Shown here: one piece after another, positions 25,092 through 33,547 of the stretch | Position numbering within the stretch: the stretch's first letter is position 1 | How the letters are laid out: each line of letters begins with the position of its first letter | Translations under genes and position numbers: made by a program | NCBI GenBank assembly: GCA_002151545.1 | Contig: CP021237.1 | Coordinates: 868,001-932,000 of the forward strand | From: Sphingobacteriaceae bacterium GW460-11-11-14-LB5 | GTDB taxonomy: Bacteria > Bacteroidota > Bacteroidia > Sphingobacteriales > Sphingobacteriaceae | Direction of reading: 5' to 3' | Length of the DNA stretch: 64,000 nucleotides | The notes under the pieces: generated by a model | Seen by the model: only the letters and a program-made list of their open reading frames with translations | What the model was told of the DNA's origin: nothing | Databases searched by the model: none

Positions 25092-25628
25092 ATGAGTGTT
25101 GTAGCATCAGATACTAATTATTTCGATTTTTACGAGTTACCGATTCTGTTTAATCCAGATCAGAATGCGGTAAAAGCAAAGTTTTATGCTTTAAGCAAAC
25201 AGTTTCACCCCGATTTTTATGCCAATGAAAGCGAAGAGAAGCAGCAGGAAGTGCTTAATCTGTCAACGCTGAACAACAAGGCCTATCAAACACTAAGCAA
25301 TGCTAAGAAACGCTTAAAATACGTACTGGAATTAAAAGGGATTGTAGAAGCTGATGAAGCTTATCAATTGCCACAATCTTTTCTGATGGAAATGATGGAT
25401 ATTAACGAGGCTTTAATGGATTTGGAATTTGAGCCAGATGCCGAAAAGAGCGCACAGGTCAAACGCGATGTTGAAGTGATAGAAAAGGATTTAGCCGATG
25501 AACTAAAGGATCTGATGAGTCAGTTCGACAGCAACCCTCAAGAATCAGATGCACTGTTGCCTGCTATAAAAGATAATTTTTACCGACAAAAGTATATCGA
25601 TCGGATTAGAGAACGATTGGTGAAATAG
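25092..25628 (+). CDS. hscB: Fe-S cluster co-chaperone HscB
   Basis: 178 residues. N-terminal J-domain with YFDFYELPILFNPD and the HPD tripeptide (39-41), then LNNKAYQTLSNAKKRLKYVLEL and a C-terminal three-helix HscB domain (SFLMEMMDINEALMDLEF...). HscB delivers the IscU scaffold to HscA for iron-sulfur cluster transfer. No isc genes are seen next to it. Confidence 0.88.
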   Translation: MSVVASDTNYFDFYELPILFNPDQNAVKAKFYALSKQFHPDFYANESEEKQQEVLNLSTLNNKAYQTLSNAKKRLKYVLELKGIVEADEAYQLPQSFLMEMMDINEALMDLEFEPDAEKSAQVKRDVEVIEKDLADELKDLMSQFDSNPQESDALLPAIKDNFYRQKYIDRIRERLVK

Positions 25629-25633
25629 AATTA

Positions 25634-25733
25634 AGTCCGAAGACGGGAGTCGGAGGTCCGAAGATAATGATGCAAAACGCTAGGTGCCTGAGCTTGTAAT
25701 CGCTATCTCTTTGTTCAGTGTTTCCGTGGCAAA
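25634..25733. repeat. Two dispersed repeats between hscB and DUF3817
   Basis: GTCCGAAG occurs twice around a GGGAGTCGGAG core (25637-25665). CAGTGTTTCCGTGGCAAA (25716-25733) is the exact reverse complement of 41508-41525. A shorter copy of the latter lies at 54778-54790. Confidence 0.6.
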
Positions 25734-25816
25734 TAACAACAGCGGATTGTAAAATCATTTTTTAGTTTTTGACAGGTAAAAGCTTTGTTCTACTTTCGGA
25801 GCAAACAATCAGATCA

Positions 25817-26113
25817 ATGAATAGCTCCCTTTCTATTTTCCGTAAAGTAGCCGTAGCAGAAGGAATATCCTACCTGCTTTTATTATTTGTAGCCATGCCT
25901 TTAAAATACTTCGCAGATCTTCCTTTGTATGTAAAGTATACCGGATGGGCACACGGTTTGTTATTTGTATTGTATGCCGCTACCTTAATTTTGGCCTGGC
26001 AAGAGCAAAAATGGAAGTTTGGCAAAGCTGTTTTAATTTTCCTGGCTTCTTTACTTCCTTTCGCACCTTTTATCGTCGACCGAAAGCTAAAAGACGAAAA
26101 AGCACTAAACTAA
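25817..26113 (+). CDS. DUF3817 membrane protein
   Basis: 98 residues from the ATG at 25817. Three membrane helices (about 10-28, 37-58, 65-85) with KVAVAEGISYLLLLFVAMPLKY and GWAHGLLFVLYAATL, the DUF3817 signature. A longer reading from a TTG at 25769 is unlikely. The promoter elements TTTTTG (25766-25771) and TACTTTCG (25791-25798), 19 bases apart, lie inside it, placing transcription start just before this ATG. Function unknown. Confidence 0.85.
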   Translation: MNSSLSIFRKVAVAEGISYLLLLFVAMPLKYFADLPLYVKYTGWAHGLLFVLYAATLILAWQEQKWKFGKAVLIFLASLLPFAPFIVDRKLKDEKALN

Positions 26114-26161
26114 TTGTCCATTACACAAATTACTTACCTTAGGGTTATATGTGTTTGACAA

Positions 26162-27331
26162 ATGATCGCCAGGGGTAGGTTAGATATTCGTTTTACCGAA
26201 CTTTTTAAGGGTGCATTATACTGTATAGGCAGTGCTTGCGGTTTTAAAAAAGAACAGCTCTTTTTCTCTGAAGGGCAGTTGCCTTGTCTCTCTGTTCGTA
26301 CAGGCTTACATCTCGTATTAGACTCACTAAATCTTGAGCCTGGTGACGAAATACTGGTTGCAGATATTAACATCCCGGATATGTTTGCCATTATCGCTGC
26401 CCATCAGCTAAAAGTGGTACCTCTAGCTATAGATAAAAACACGCTTGGCCTATCCACTGAGCAGATAGCGGCTGCTGTTACGCCCAAAACGAAACTGCTG
26501 CTAATTACCCATTTATTTGGTGCCATAATGGATACTGAAGCACTGCTTCACGTAGCCAAACTGCATAACCTGATCGTAGTAGAGGATTGTGCACAAGCTT
26601 ATGACGGAGTTTATGAGGGTAATGTGAAATCAGATGTAGTATTGTTCAGTTTCGGACTAATTAAGACGAATACCGCTTTAAGCGGCGCGATACTTTGTAT
26701 TCGAAATGAAGAACTATTTGCTGCGGTAAAAACATTAAACAACAGGCTGCCGGTACAAAAAGGTAATCGATACTTCAAAAAAATAATCATTGCTACCCTG
26801 ATTAACATCCTAACCGCAAGATGGCTATTTACCCTGGCTTATTGGCTTTGCAGGCAATTTGGTAAAGACTTTGATGCTTTTATTACGGGTTTTACAAGAG
26901 GTTTTCCAGGTGCGGATGTAATGAAGAAAATTAAATACAGACCATGTTATGCTAATTTGCGGATGTTGCAGCATAAATTGAGTAATTTTAATCAAGCTCA
27001 TATTCATAAAAGAAAGATCCTGGCAAATCAATTATTGCAGGATGTAGATTCGCGAAATATTATTGGAGGTGGAAACCTAAGGCATACACATTGGGTAATC
27101 CCGATCGTGGTGGCTAATCCATCACTGTTAATCGATAAATTAAGGGCAAAAGGATTCGATGCCACGTCAAAAGCCTCCAGTTTAGTTAAGATCGGTTTCA
27201 CCAGTTTGTTGTCAAAAACCTCAAATGAGCTAACACTTCAAAATTTAGTTTATCTGCCAATGAATATGGAAATGACTAAAAAAGAAGTTAAACAATTGAA
27301 TCAGTTGTTATTAGATAATCTGTTAAACTGA
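26162..27331 (+). CDS. DegT/DnrJ/EryC1/StrS-family aminotransferase
   Basis: 389 residues of the PLP-dependent sugar-aminotransferase fold. Substrate/PLP segments: SVRTGLHLVLDSLNLEPGDEILVADINIP (about 40-68), LITHLFGAIMDTEAL, VVEDCAQAYDG (Asp binding the pyridine nitrogen) and FSFGLIKTNTAL, with the probable PLP Lys. In typical members the sequence is SFhpxKt. A long insertion (about 200-240) replaces the usual loop. Family members aminate nucleotide-sugars, but no sugar-nucleotide genes adjoin it, so the substrate is unknown. Confidence 0.8.
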   Translation: MIARGRLDIRFTELFKGALYCIGSACGFKKEQLFFSEGQLPCLSVRTGLHLVLDSLNLEPGDEILVADINIPDMFAIIAAHQLKVVPLAIDKNTLGLSTEQIAAAVTPKTKLLLITHLFGAIMDTEALLHVAKLHNLIVVEDCAQAYDGVYEGNVKSDVVLFSFGLIKTNTALSGAILCIRNEELFAAVKTLNNRLPVQKGNRYFKKIIIATLINILTARWLFTLAYWLCRQFGKDFDAFITGFTRGFPGADVMKKIKYRPCYANLRMLQHKLSNFNQAHIHKRKILANQLLQDVDSRNIIGGGNLRHTHWVIPIVVANPSLLIDKLRAKGFDATSKASSLVKIGFTSLLSKTSNELTLQNLVYLPMNMEMTKKEVKQLNQLLLDNLLN

Positions 27332-27377
27332 AGGTATCCTCTTAAATCAGATTAAAAATAAAAAGAAGCAAATAAAA

Positions 27378-27409
27378 TTTGCGAATGAATTGCTTAATTT
27401 ATACATTTG
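27378..27409 (+). promoter_or_regulatory. tRNA-Leu promoter
   Basis: TTTG (27378-27381), 20 bases, TACATTTG (27402-27409), a perfect TAnnTTTG, ending 21 bases before the tRNA. Confidence 0.6.
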
Positions 27410-27430
27410 CATCCCGCTGAATAAGCAAAT

Positions 27431-27510
27431 GCCCAGCTGGCGGAATTGGTAGACGCGCTGGTCTCAAACACCTGTGGGAAACCGTGCCGGTTCGACTCCG
27501 GCGCTGGGTA
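27431..27510 (+). tRNA. tRNA-Leu (anticodon CAA)
   Basis: Acceptor GCCCAGC pairs with GCTGGGT; discriminator A73. The D-loop has AATTGGTAGACGC, the anticodon loop CTCAAAC gives CAA (decodes UUG), and the T-arm is CCGGTTCGACTCCGG. The anticodon stem CTGGT/ACCTG has a U-U mismatch at the second pair. 3' CCA is not encoded. Followed by its own terminator. Confidence 0.92.
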
Positions 27511-27511
27511 C

Positions 27512-27550
27512 AAACCCTCTTTACATTGCGTAGAGAGGGTTTTGTTTTTT
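27512..27550 (+). terminator. Terminator after tRNA-Leu
   Basis: AAACCCTCT (27512-27520) pairs with AGAGGGTTT (27534-27542), followed by TGTTTTTT. A monocistronic tRNA transcript is implied. Confidence 0.8.
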
Positions 27551-27579
27551 AGAACAAGTTCTCAGCAGGAAGATTAATC

Positions 27580-28470
27580 CTAAACGCCAATTTCAAGCCT
27601 GTATCCTTTGCCCCGTATCACAACAATGTTGATATTGGGATCGGGCTCCAGTTTTTTTCTAAGTTTTGATATGAACATATCCAGACTACGTCCCACGATC
27701 ACCCCTTCATCTTCCCATATCTCTTTTTGTAGTCGGTTTCGAGCGATGGTTTCGTTAGGCGACAGTGCAAAAATGAGCATTAAACGGGTTTCAGTTCCGG
27801 TTAAGTCTGTTGGTTTTCCATTTAAGATAAGCTTACGGTTTTTCGCATCAAACAAAACTGAACCCAAGGTAATTATATCTGAATGCTGATCATCATCCGA
27901 TATAGTTCTTCGCGGCTTAACAGATCTCAAAAAAATAAAACCAATAAATGCTAAAAATGGCAGACTGCCCAGCAAATACCCATTCTTTGCGGTGATTATG
28001 CCGGTAGGTTTGAATTTAATATTGATCATGTAACATGCTTTGGGTTGCTTTCTTCCCAGGCATGTTACAATATCATCTTTTTTATTTTGGGATATCGCAT
28101 AGCTGTAAGCTACACTGGAATTGCCACAATTCAGCACTTTAACAACATAATCATCTGCCATTGGGTCTTTGGCCAGCACGCGACTGGTAATATTCACCAG
28201 CGCACCTGGTTGAAAAGTTAGCGCATGTTCAAACCCAACCTGGTATTCATTTGCCGCGATCTTTTTTACCGGCAGCACCCTTGATGTACTGTCGCCCGAC
28301 TGTAAGAGGAGTTCATGTCCTATTCTGCGAAGTAAAACTTCTCTCCTGGCCATATCAAAATCGTCACTGCCGGTTATACTGAAGGCTGCGCAAATTACAG
28401 CAATACATAAAAGCATGAATCCAAATAGATACTTGCTATTACCGGATAGTAGATTTCGACTAAGATGCAT
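27580..28470 (-). CDS. Membrane-anchored winged-helix regulator with N-terminal periplasmic sensor
   Basis: 296 residues. Membrane helix 1 (about 14-32), an extracytoplasmic region of about 130 residues with four Cys (LNCGNSS, VTCLG, KACYM among them), membrane helix 2 (about 165-182), then a C-terminal OmpR/PhoB-type winged helix (about 200-296: SVLFDAKNRKLILNGKP, LTGTETRLMLIFALSPNE, GRSLDMFISKLRKKLE, VIRGKGYRLE). This is ToxR-like one-component logic, with the DNA-binding domain at the C-terminus instead of the N-terminus. It is divergent from the exported protein at 28647, a likely target. Confidence 0.85.
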   Translation of the reverse strand: MHLSRNLLSGNSKYLFGFMLLCIAVICAAFSITGSDDFDMARREVLLRRIGHELLLQSGDSTSRVLPVKKIAANEYQVGFEHALTFQPGALVNITSRVLAKDPMADDYVVKVLNCGNSSVAYSYAISQNKKDDIVTCLGRKQPKACYMINIKFKPTGIITAKNGYLLGSLPFLAFIGFIFLRSVKPRRTISDDDQHSDIITLGSVLFDAKNRKLILNGKPTDLTGTETRLMLIFALSPNETIARNRLQKEIWEDEGVIVGRSLDMFISKLRKKLEPDPNINIVVIRGKGYRLEIGV

Positions 28471-28646
28471 AGTGTCAATATTTTATTTTACAAAGTTTAC
28501 ATTTTTATTTACAATAAAAGTTACGCAGGCCGAAAAATATCAAAGTAATTTTACTGAATCAAGTTTGATCGCATATGAAAAATAAATGATGGCTTATCCG
28601 ATCTGACTGATCAAGAAAATTTATATAATTTAATAAACCCATAAAA

Positions 28647-29189
28647 ATGATGAAAAAAGTAATTTATGCGCTGATATTACCATTGGTTGTGGTGAGCGGA
28701 CTAGTATTTGCGAATCGTGAAATCAAGAATGAAACGACTAATAAACCATCGCCAAAGCCGCTTTCTGCTGCTGAAAGGAATGCCGAAAAGAAAAAGTGGG
28801 AGGCTAGTCCTGATGGTATAAAGTTCAAATCATGGGAAGCGTCTCCCGGAGGGCAAAAAGTGCTTAACGGTGCTGCTAAAATAAGGGAACATCTCAGCGC
28901 TTTTAGCAATATGGAGGCTGTGGTAACCTCGCTTTCTCTTCCGCCAGGATCAAGATTAGGTTTCGGTGTTATGGCCAGGATTAATGGTGACGATTATATT
29001 GTAAAATTTGAGCCGGAAAAATCTCAGCTGGAGCAATTGCATAGCCTGAAAGTTAACGACAAAATAATAATAAGAAGCCATGTCGTATCGTACGCACCTA
29101 AGTATTCCTATCCGATAGTATCCTGCGAATATGCAGAACGAGATAGCAAAGTGATTTTTAAACGTATCCCCCGCAAAGGCGGTTGCTAA
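28647..29189 (+). CDS. Exported protein of unknown function
   Basis: 180 residues with a signal peptide (MMKKVIYALILPLVVVSGLVFA). A short duplicated motif follows (KWEASPDGIKFK and SWEASPGGQKVL, about residues 50-75), then a basic globular domain of strands (GFGVMARINGDDYIVKF, LKVNDKIIIRSHVVSYAP) resembling an OB-like barrel. Ends in GGC. The family is not recognised. It is divergently arranged with the membrane regulator at 28470 across a 176-base gap. Confidence 0.7.
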   Translation: MMKKVIYALILPLVVVSGLVFANREIKNETTNKPSPKPLSAAERNAEKKKWEASPDGIKFKSWEASPGGQKVLNGAAKIREHLSAFSNMEAVVTSLSLPPGSRLGFGVMARINGDDYIVKFEPEKSQLEQLHSLKVNDKIIIRSHVVSYAPKYSYPIVSCEYAERDSKVIFKRIPRKGGC

Positions 29190-29257
29190 ATAAATTAAAT
29201 AACGTTAGAGAGTATTTACTCCCATAAATGGATCTTACTACTAATTTGTTTAAATGA

Positions 29258-29285
29258 AAAAAGCCAAGTGATTACTTGGCTTTTT
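29258..29285. terminator. Bidirectional terminator
   Basis: AAAAAGCCAAGT-GATT-ACTTGGCTTTTT, a perfect 12-bp stem with A- and T-tracts on opposite sides. It can serve both the exported-protein gene (plus) and the HAD gene (minus), whose stop codon lies inside it. Confidence 0.88.
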
Positions 29286-29769
29286 CTAGTGTTTCAAAGC
29301 GCTGCTTCAGCCTGCGCTTCAAAATAGATGTCAAATCGTTAATATCACTAAGCCCAGTATATGGATTAGTTAGTACAAGTCTGTCTTTTAGTGACTTCGG
29401 TAGGTCATTTAGTGATTTGTCATCATCTATAATAACCAAATCTTGATACCTTATATTATTTTTCATAATCCATTGTTCAATCTCCATTTTACGATTGATT
29501 CTTGTGGAAGTAGAATAACTGGTCTGAATAATGGATATATGGTTCATCTCTATGCCCCTAGATTCAAATATCTCTTTCCATCTTAGGGTTGAAAATTTGA
29601 ACCTATGTGATGTAGACAGAATTACCTCATCCTTTGTCTTATAAAGAACACATTTTAAAATGGTTACAGCGAGCGCATTGAATTTATAAAATCCATCATC
29701 CTCTAATTCTACAGGACGATGTGGATTAGCGTGAACCATTACACCATCAATGTCTAAGAAAAATTTCAT
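29272..29769 (-). CDS. HAD-fold protein, Swiss-army-knife RNA-repair-like (HAD_SAK) group
   Basis: 165 residues. FLDIDGVMVHA (3-13) supplies the HAD nucleophile Asp and the +2 Asp, ILSTSHRFKFSTLRW matches the second HAD motif (Thr/Ser then Trp), and LVIIDDDKSLNDL is the acidic motif IV. The pattern is that of HAD domains found in polynucleotide-repair proteins, but the assignment is from motif style only. The ATG overlaps the stop of the upstream gene by four bases, so the two are a coupled pair. AT-rich relative to flanks. Confidence 0.72.
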   Translation of the reverse strand: MKFFLDIDGVMVHANPHRPVELEDDGFYKFNALAVTILKCVLYKTKDEVILSTSHRFKFSTLRWKEIFESRGIEMNHISIIQTSYSTSTRINRKMEIEQWIMKNNIRYQDLVIIDDDKSLNDLPKSLKDRLVLTNPYTGLSDINDLTSILKRRLKQRFETLEKAK

Positions 29770-30158
29770 ATGACTTTAATAACTCTAGTTAATTCATTTA
29801 AGTGCTCATCACTTTTACATTTCCTGCCATGTTCGGTAAAATCATCCCAGTCATGTATTTCATCTATCTCAACAGTACCATAATGCCTTTTCATGTCACA
29901 ATGAGAACTTGTATAGTCAGATTCATCATTCAAGATACCAGCTAGGGAATAAGAAATATAGGTATGATTTCCATCCACTACCATGTTTTTATATCTACAA
30001 ATTCGAATTTGCCCAAATCTATATCCTTGACATACACGCCTGTACATACGCTTTATTATCGCAAAACACAGTCGTTGTTGCGCCGTTTGATATTTATGTT
30101 CGTTATTGTTCAGGAAATCCCTTAAGTATTCTATTGTAAGTTCTTTAAATTCGTCCAA
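29766..30158 (-). CDS. Unknown protein coupled to the HAD gene
   Basis: 130 residues with no signal peptide. Rich in Arg, Tyr and Cys in the middle (AIIKRMYRRVCQGYRFGQIRICRYKN), with VVDGNHTYISYSLAG and an acidic, His-containing DEIHDWDDFTEHGRKC near the end. The VDGNHT phrase recalls ParB/Srx-like nuclease loops, though I cannot claim homology. An AT-rich perfect palindrome sits just upstream. First gene of a two-gene unit. Confidence 0.55.
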   Translation of the reverse strand: MDEFKELTIEYLRDFLNNNEHKYQTAQQRLCFAIIKRMYRRVCQGYRFGQIRICRYKNMVVDGNHTYISYSLAGILNDESDYTSSHCDMKRHYGTVEIDEIHDWDDFTEHGRKCKSDEHLNELTRVIKVI

Positions 30159-30165
30159 AAGCGTT

Positions 30166-30188
30166 TTATAATTTTATTAAAATTATAA
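30166..30188. promoter_or_regulatory. AT-rich palindrome upstream of the unknown/HAD gene pair
   Basis: TTATAATTTT-ATT-AAAATTATAA, a perfect 10-bp stem, begins 8 bases upstream of the ATG at 30158. It could be an operator for autoregulation or simply an AT-rich structure. The rest of the 30159-30545 gap shows no gene I can support. Confidence 0.4.
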
Positions 30189-30545
30189 AGAATCTTTTAA
30201 AGATACACTAAAACTATGCCATATCAATATTAGATCTATAATAACTTCTCTAGGTGCTGTCAGGTCTTTTGTCTTTTTTGTATAGTGATAACGATTTAAA
30301 GTGATTAATTCAGGTGTCTATAGTTTGGCATCTCAGTAACAGACGATATATTGAAAGCCGTCACAATATTCATAGCTTTGTAAAGACAAATAGGTAAAAA
30401 ACTACTATCCATTAAACTGTCAGTACGAAGATCTCTCACTATGGAGCTTCATAAGGAAAAAAATCTTTTAAATATTGAAAGTTCCAATTATGATTACCTA
30501 CAGGGTAGAAAGTTTTTCGAAACATTCACCTTGTTAACCAGATTT

Positions 30546-31169
30546 TTACTCGTAAGTTTTATCAATCAAAAACGAAATAGCATCTTCAATTTCCGATCTT
30601 CCTTCCTTACTTTTTACGTCCAATCCGCAGAAAGTGCAGTCATTTGTAGTGGCGTAAATGTCTAAATAGTAAATTCCCGATATCAGGAGCGCAATAATGG
30701 CCCGGTATCTTTTCGCATTTTCCTTAAAATGTGGATCGGTAATGCTTTCAAACAAGAGGGCACCATTTTCTTCGCGGTCATTTGCGAGTTTTTTTAACGA
30801 TTTCCTGTTCTCTATTAATCCCCAGAGCAGGATTTTCTGCAGCTCCTTATTTTTGAAAACATAATCGAATTGGGAGCGCAACATGGCTTTAGAAAATGCT
30901 TTTCCGCCATCATTCAACATAGTACCTCCCGATTCATCTTTTACATTGCTCCAGAAATCCTGCGAGCGGATATATTCATCAATGAGTTCATCCTTTCCCC
31001 CAAAATAGTTATAGATCAGTTTTTTGTCCAGGCCTGCAGTGCGTGCGATATCGTTAACCTTGAGACCTGAGAAACCTTTGGTATGGAGTATTTTCTCCAC
31101 CGCATCTAAAAATTTCTGTTTACTTTTTTCCTTGTTTCTTAAGGATTTAACCCCTGTTTGTTGTTCCAT
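30546..31169 (-). CDS. TetR-family repressor
   Basis: 207 residues. The N-terminal HTH (about 14-60) reads KQKFLDAVEKILHTKGFSGLKV, NDIARTAGLDKKLIYNYFGGKDELIDEYI, a classic TetR domain. The C-terminal ligand domain includes a CTFCG cysteine pair. A perfect palindrome lies 55 bases upstream, between the promoter boxes of the divergent plus-strand genes, making those the likely target. Confidence 0.9.
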   Translation of the reverse strand: MEQQTGVKSLRNKEKSKQKFLDAVEKILHTKGFSGLKVNDIARTAGLDKKLIYNYFGGKDELIDEYIRSQDFWSNVKDESGGTMLNDGGKAFSKAMLRSQFDYVFKNKELQKILLWGLIENRKSLKKLANDREENGALLFESITDPHFKENAKRYRAIIALLISGIYYLDIYATTNDCTFCGLDVKSKEGRSEIEDAISFLIDKTYE

Positions 31170-31217
31170 ATGATGAAAAATAAGCGTGCTGGAAAATTAC
31201 ACAATCAATTTTAAATA

Positions 31218-31252
31218 TTTTTGTCACCAATTGGTGATATATTGTATATTTG
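31218..31252 (+). promoter_or_regulatory. Divergent promoter with TetR operator between the boxes
   Basis: TTTTTG (31218-31223) and TATATTTG (31245-31252) flank TCACCAATTGGTGA (31224-31237), a perfect 14-bp palindrome. An operator in the spacer is a standard repression geometry. Spacer 21 bases. Confidence 0.75.
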
Positions 31253-31328
31253 TTCGGCAAAAGAGGCATGCGGAATAATTGTATAGCTCTTTGCGATAAC
31301 CAAACGACGTTAAATCACCACAAACGAT

Positions 31329-31586
31329 ATGAAAAAGGCCATTCCGATTACCGAATTATCTGTACAAGAATTATATAAAAAGAAGCAAAGTTTGCAAGGC
31401 GTGATGATTGGACTAGGCCTGGTGCTGCTTGCTGCCAGTGTGATCATACTTTATCTTGCCTTCTCATCCAAAATGCCCAAAGTGCTTATTATAGTTCCTA
31501 TTTGTTGTTCGCTAACCTTTTTACCGGCTTTTATTAGCCTGGGGCAGATTAATACTGAAATTAAAAACAGGGACGCTAAAAAATAG
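31329..31586 (+). CDS. Small two-helix membrane protein
   Basis: 85 residues: a cytoplasmic N-terminal helix (ITELSVQELYKKKQSLQG), then membrane segments at about 25-45 and 50-70, and a charged tail. Family not recognised. It is the first gene behind the TetR operator and six bases upstream of the DUF3667 gene. Confidence 0.68.
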   Translation: MKKAIPITELSVQELYKKKQSLQGVMIGLGLVLLAASVIILYLAFSSKMPKVLIIVPICCSLTFLPAFISLGQINTEIKNRDAKK

Positions 31587-31592
31587 TTATCG

Positions 31593-32336
31593 ATGTTAAC
31601 TGATTGTCTAAATTGTGCTGCTCCGGTTACGCAGAATTATTGTGCGAACTGCGGACAAAAATCTACTACACACCGTTATTCCATTAAACATTTCCTTGCA
31701 CATGATTTTATTCATGGTGTTTGGCATGTAGATAAAGGCATCTTATTTACCCTAAAAGGCCTTTTCACCCGGCCAGGGCACAGTGTCCGCGAATTTATTC
31801 AGGGTAAAAGGGTACCGTATTTTAGTTTTGTGACGCTCATCCTGCTCATACTGACGGTATCAGGTCTTATTGCGCCGTATACACACGGCAATATGTCTGA
31901 TCTGATGCCTCAGGGAAGCAGATCGATGATGAATGATCTTGAAAAATTTATCTCTGGTCATCCCAAGCTGGTCCTCATTATTGCCATTCCTGTTTAATCT
32001 TTTTTTAGTTTTATCTGGTTCAGAAAAGCGAAACTTAATTTTTCCGAACACCTGGTTCTAAATTCAAACCGGATTATCGTTGAACTGATCATTGGCCTGT
32101 TTGTTGCTGCACTGATCATTTTTTACACCAATACCAAAGTGCTGGTATTTTTGTATTTCGGAGTATTGAGCTTTTTTGGCTTTTTTTATAGCATCTGGTT
32201 TTATTATCAGTTTTTTTCCGGATTTAACTATAGTAAAAAAGCATTGTTATTCAGAAGTATCCTCGTTCCGGCTTCATACTACGTTTTGTCATTTTTGATC
32301 GGCGTGGTATTTGCCATTGTTAAAATGAGCCATTAA
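31593..32336 (+). pseudogene. DUF3667 membrane protein interrupted by an in-frame stop
   Basis: The N-terminal part (31593-31997) has two CxxC zinc-ribbon-like pairs (CLNCAAPVTQNYCANCGQK), then GLFTRPGHSVREFIQGKRVPYFSF, the DUF3667 signature, and a first membrane helix. A TAA at 31995-31997 interrupts it. The same frame continues at once with SFFSFIWFRKAKLNFSEHLV and three more membrane helices, ending at 32336. Together they give the normal length of about 247 residues. One base change explains it. The downstream part has an ATG at 32139 but no reason to be translated separately. Could be a sequencing error. Confidence 0.8.
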
Positions 32337-32414
32337 TAATTTTTCATCTACCTATGAAAATTATGCTGCAAGTTTCAGGCTTGCATTTTGGTGAGGCTAT
32401 ATTATAAATAGATT

Positions 32415-32440
32415 GTCATCCTGAGCCTGTCGAAGGATCG
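32415..32440. repeat. Dispersed CATCCTGAGCCTGTCGAAGG-type repeat
   Basis: GTCATCCTGAGCCTGTCGAAGGATC contains a short inverted TCCT/AGGA and matches a familiar Bacteroidota intergenic repeat. It sits in the 230-base gap before the AraC gene; nothing else is supported there. Confidence 0.45.
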
Positions 32441-32569
32441 GTAAATCCACACCTTATGATACAGCCTCTATTTTAATTTTAGCATTCGCAACCTGACTAA
32501 TAACGTTGCTCCATTCATTTTCCATCTCCTTTTTTCGTAACTTCTATTCAAAATTGGTATTTTTCGTTG

Positions 32570-33418
32570 ATGGATGTGATTGCAAATTTTCCGACACTGG
32601 ATATCAGTGAATTTTGGCCCCGGGAAGATTCGGGAAATAATTTGCTTTATCATGAAATAATTGGGGAAAGGCATATCGAAAAACCGCACAAGCATGATTT
32701 TTTTCTTTTTATGCTTTTTGAGCAGGGAAGTGGCCTGCATACCATCGATTTTTCAGATCATCAGGTTGCCGGTGGTCAGTTGCACTTATTGTTTCCTGAA
32801 CAGATCCATAAATGGGAATTGGGGAAAGAAACCCATGCCCATCAGCTTATGATTAGTAGGAGCATATTCGAAACGCTGGCCAATTCTTTACGTTTTTCAT
32901 TGATCTTATATCAAAATTATCCGGTTATCAACTTAAGTGCCGAAGCTTACGGAAAAATCCTGCACGAATTTCGGAGCATCAAATTGGAACTCGCAAAACC
33001 TGCGATACTTTGGGAAATTATCAATACCAGGATCAGGCTTATTGCCCTGATGCTTAGTCAGGAAGCAGAAACGTTGTTCAATAACCAAACGGTTTACCAA
33101 AGCAAACCTGTGTTGTTTAAATACCGCTCGCTGATTGATCTGCATTATAAAAAGGAAAAACTTGTGGCATTTTACGCCGATCAATTGAATATTTCGGCAA
33201 ATTACCTGAACATGCTCTGCAAAAAGCATTTTCATGTATCCGCTACCGCCTTGATTCACGAACGTTTAATCCTCGAAGCAAAACGGATTTTACTCACCAC
33301 CGAAAGGCCCATTAAAGCCATTGCCTTCGATCTGGGTTTTTATGATGTGGCCTATTTTTCTAAATTCTTTAAAAACCAAACCCGTATGACACCTCGCGCA
33401 TTTCGCGAACAGTTATGA
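32570..33418 (+). CDS. AraC-family regulator with cupin sensor
   Basis: 282 residues from the ATG at 32570. The N-terminal cupin (about 15-100: HIEKPHKHDFFLFMLFEQGSG, GGQLHLLFPEQIHKWEL) is the effector domain. The C-terminal double HTH (about 180-282) contains VAFYADQLNISANYLNMLCKKHF and KAIAFDLGFYDVAYFSKFFKNQTRMTPRAFR. The next gene (exported amidohydrolase) lies 129 bases downstream on the same strand and may be controlled by it. Confidence 0.9.
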   Translation: MDVIANFPTLDISEFWPREDSGNNLLYHEIIGERHIEKPHKHDFFLFMLFEQGSGLHTIDFSDHQVAGGQLHLLFPEQIHKWELGKETHAHQLMISRSIFETLANSLRFSLILYQNYPVINLSAEAYGKILHEFRSIKLELAKPAILWEIINTRIRLIALMLSQEAETLFNNQTVYQSKPVLFKYRSLIDLHYKKEKLVAFYADQLNISANYLNMLCKKHFHVSATALIHERLILEAKRILLTTERPIKAIAFDLGFYDVAYFSKFFKNQTRMTPRAFREQL

Positions 33419-33547
33419 ATTGCACAAAATATAGCCTGAAAAACCGATCAATGAACACAGGTAGTTATAAATCGTACAATTTTTAATATAAATCCTACCA
33501 TTCATAAACATAACAGAACGTTATTTTTGTAGGAAAGAAATCCTGTT

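Noticed and set aside
30441..30665. 74-codon plus-strand ORF
   Set aside because: Overlaps the 3' end of the TetR gene in antisense and has no protein-like pattern or promoter.
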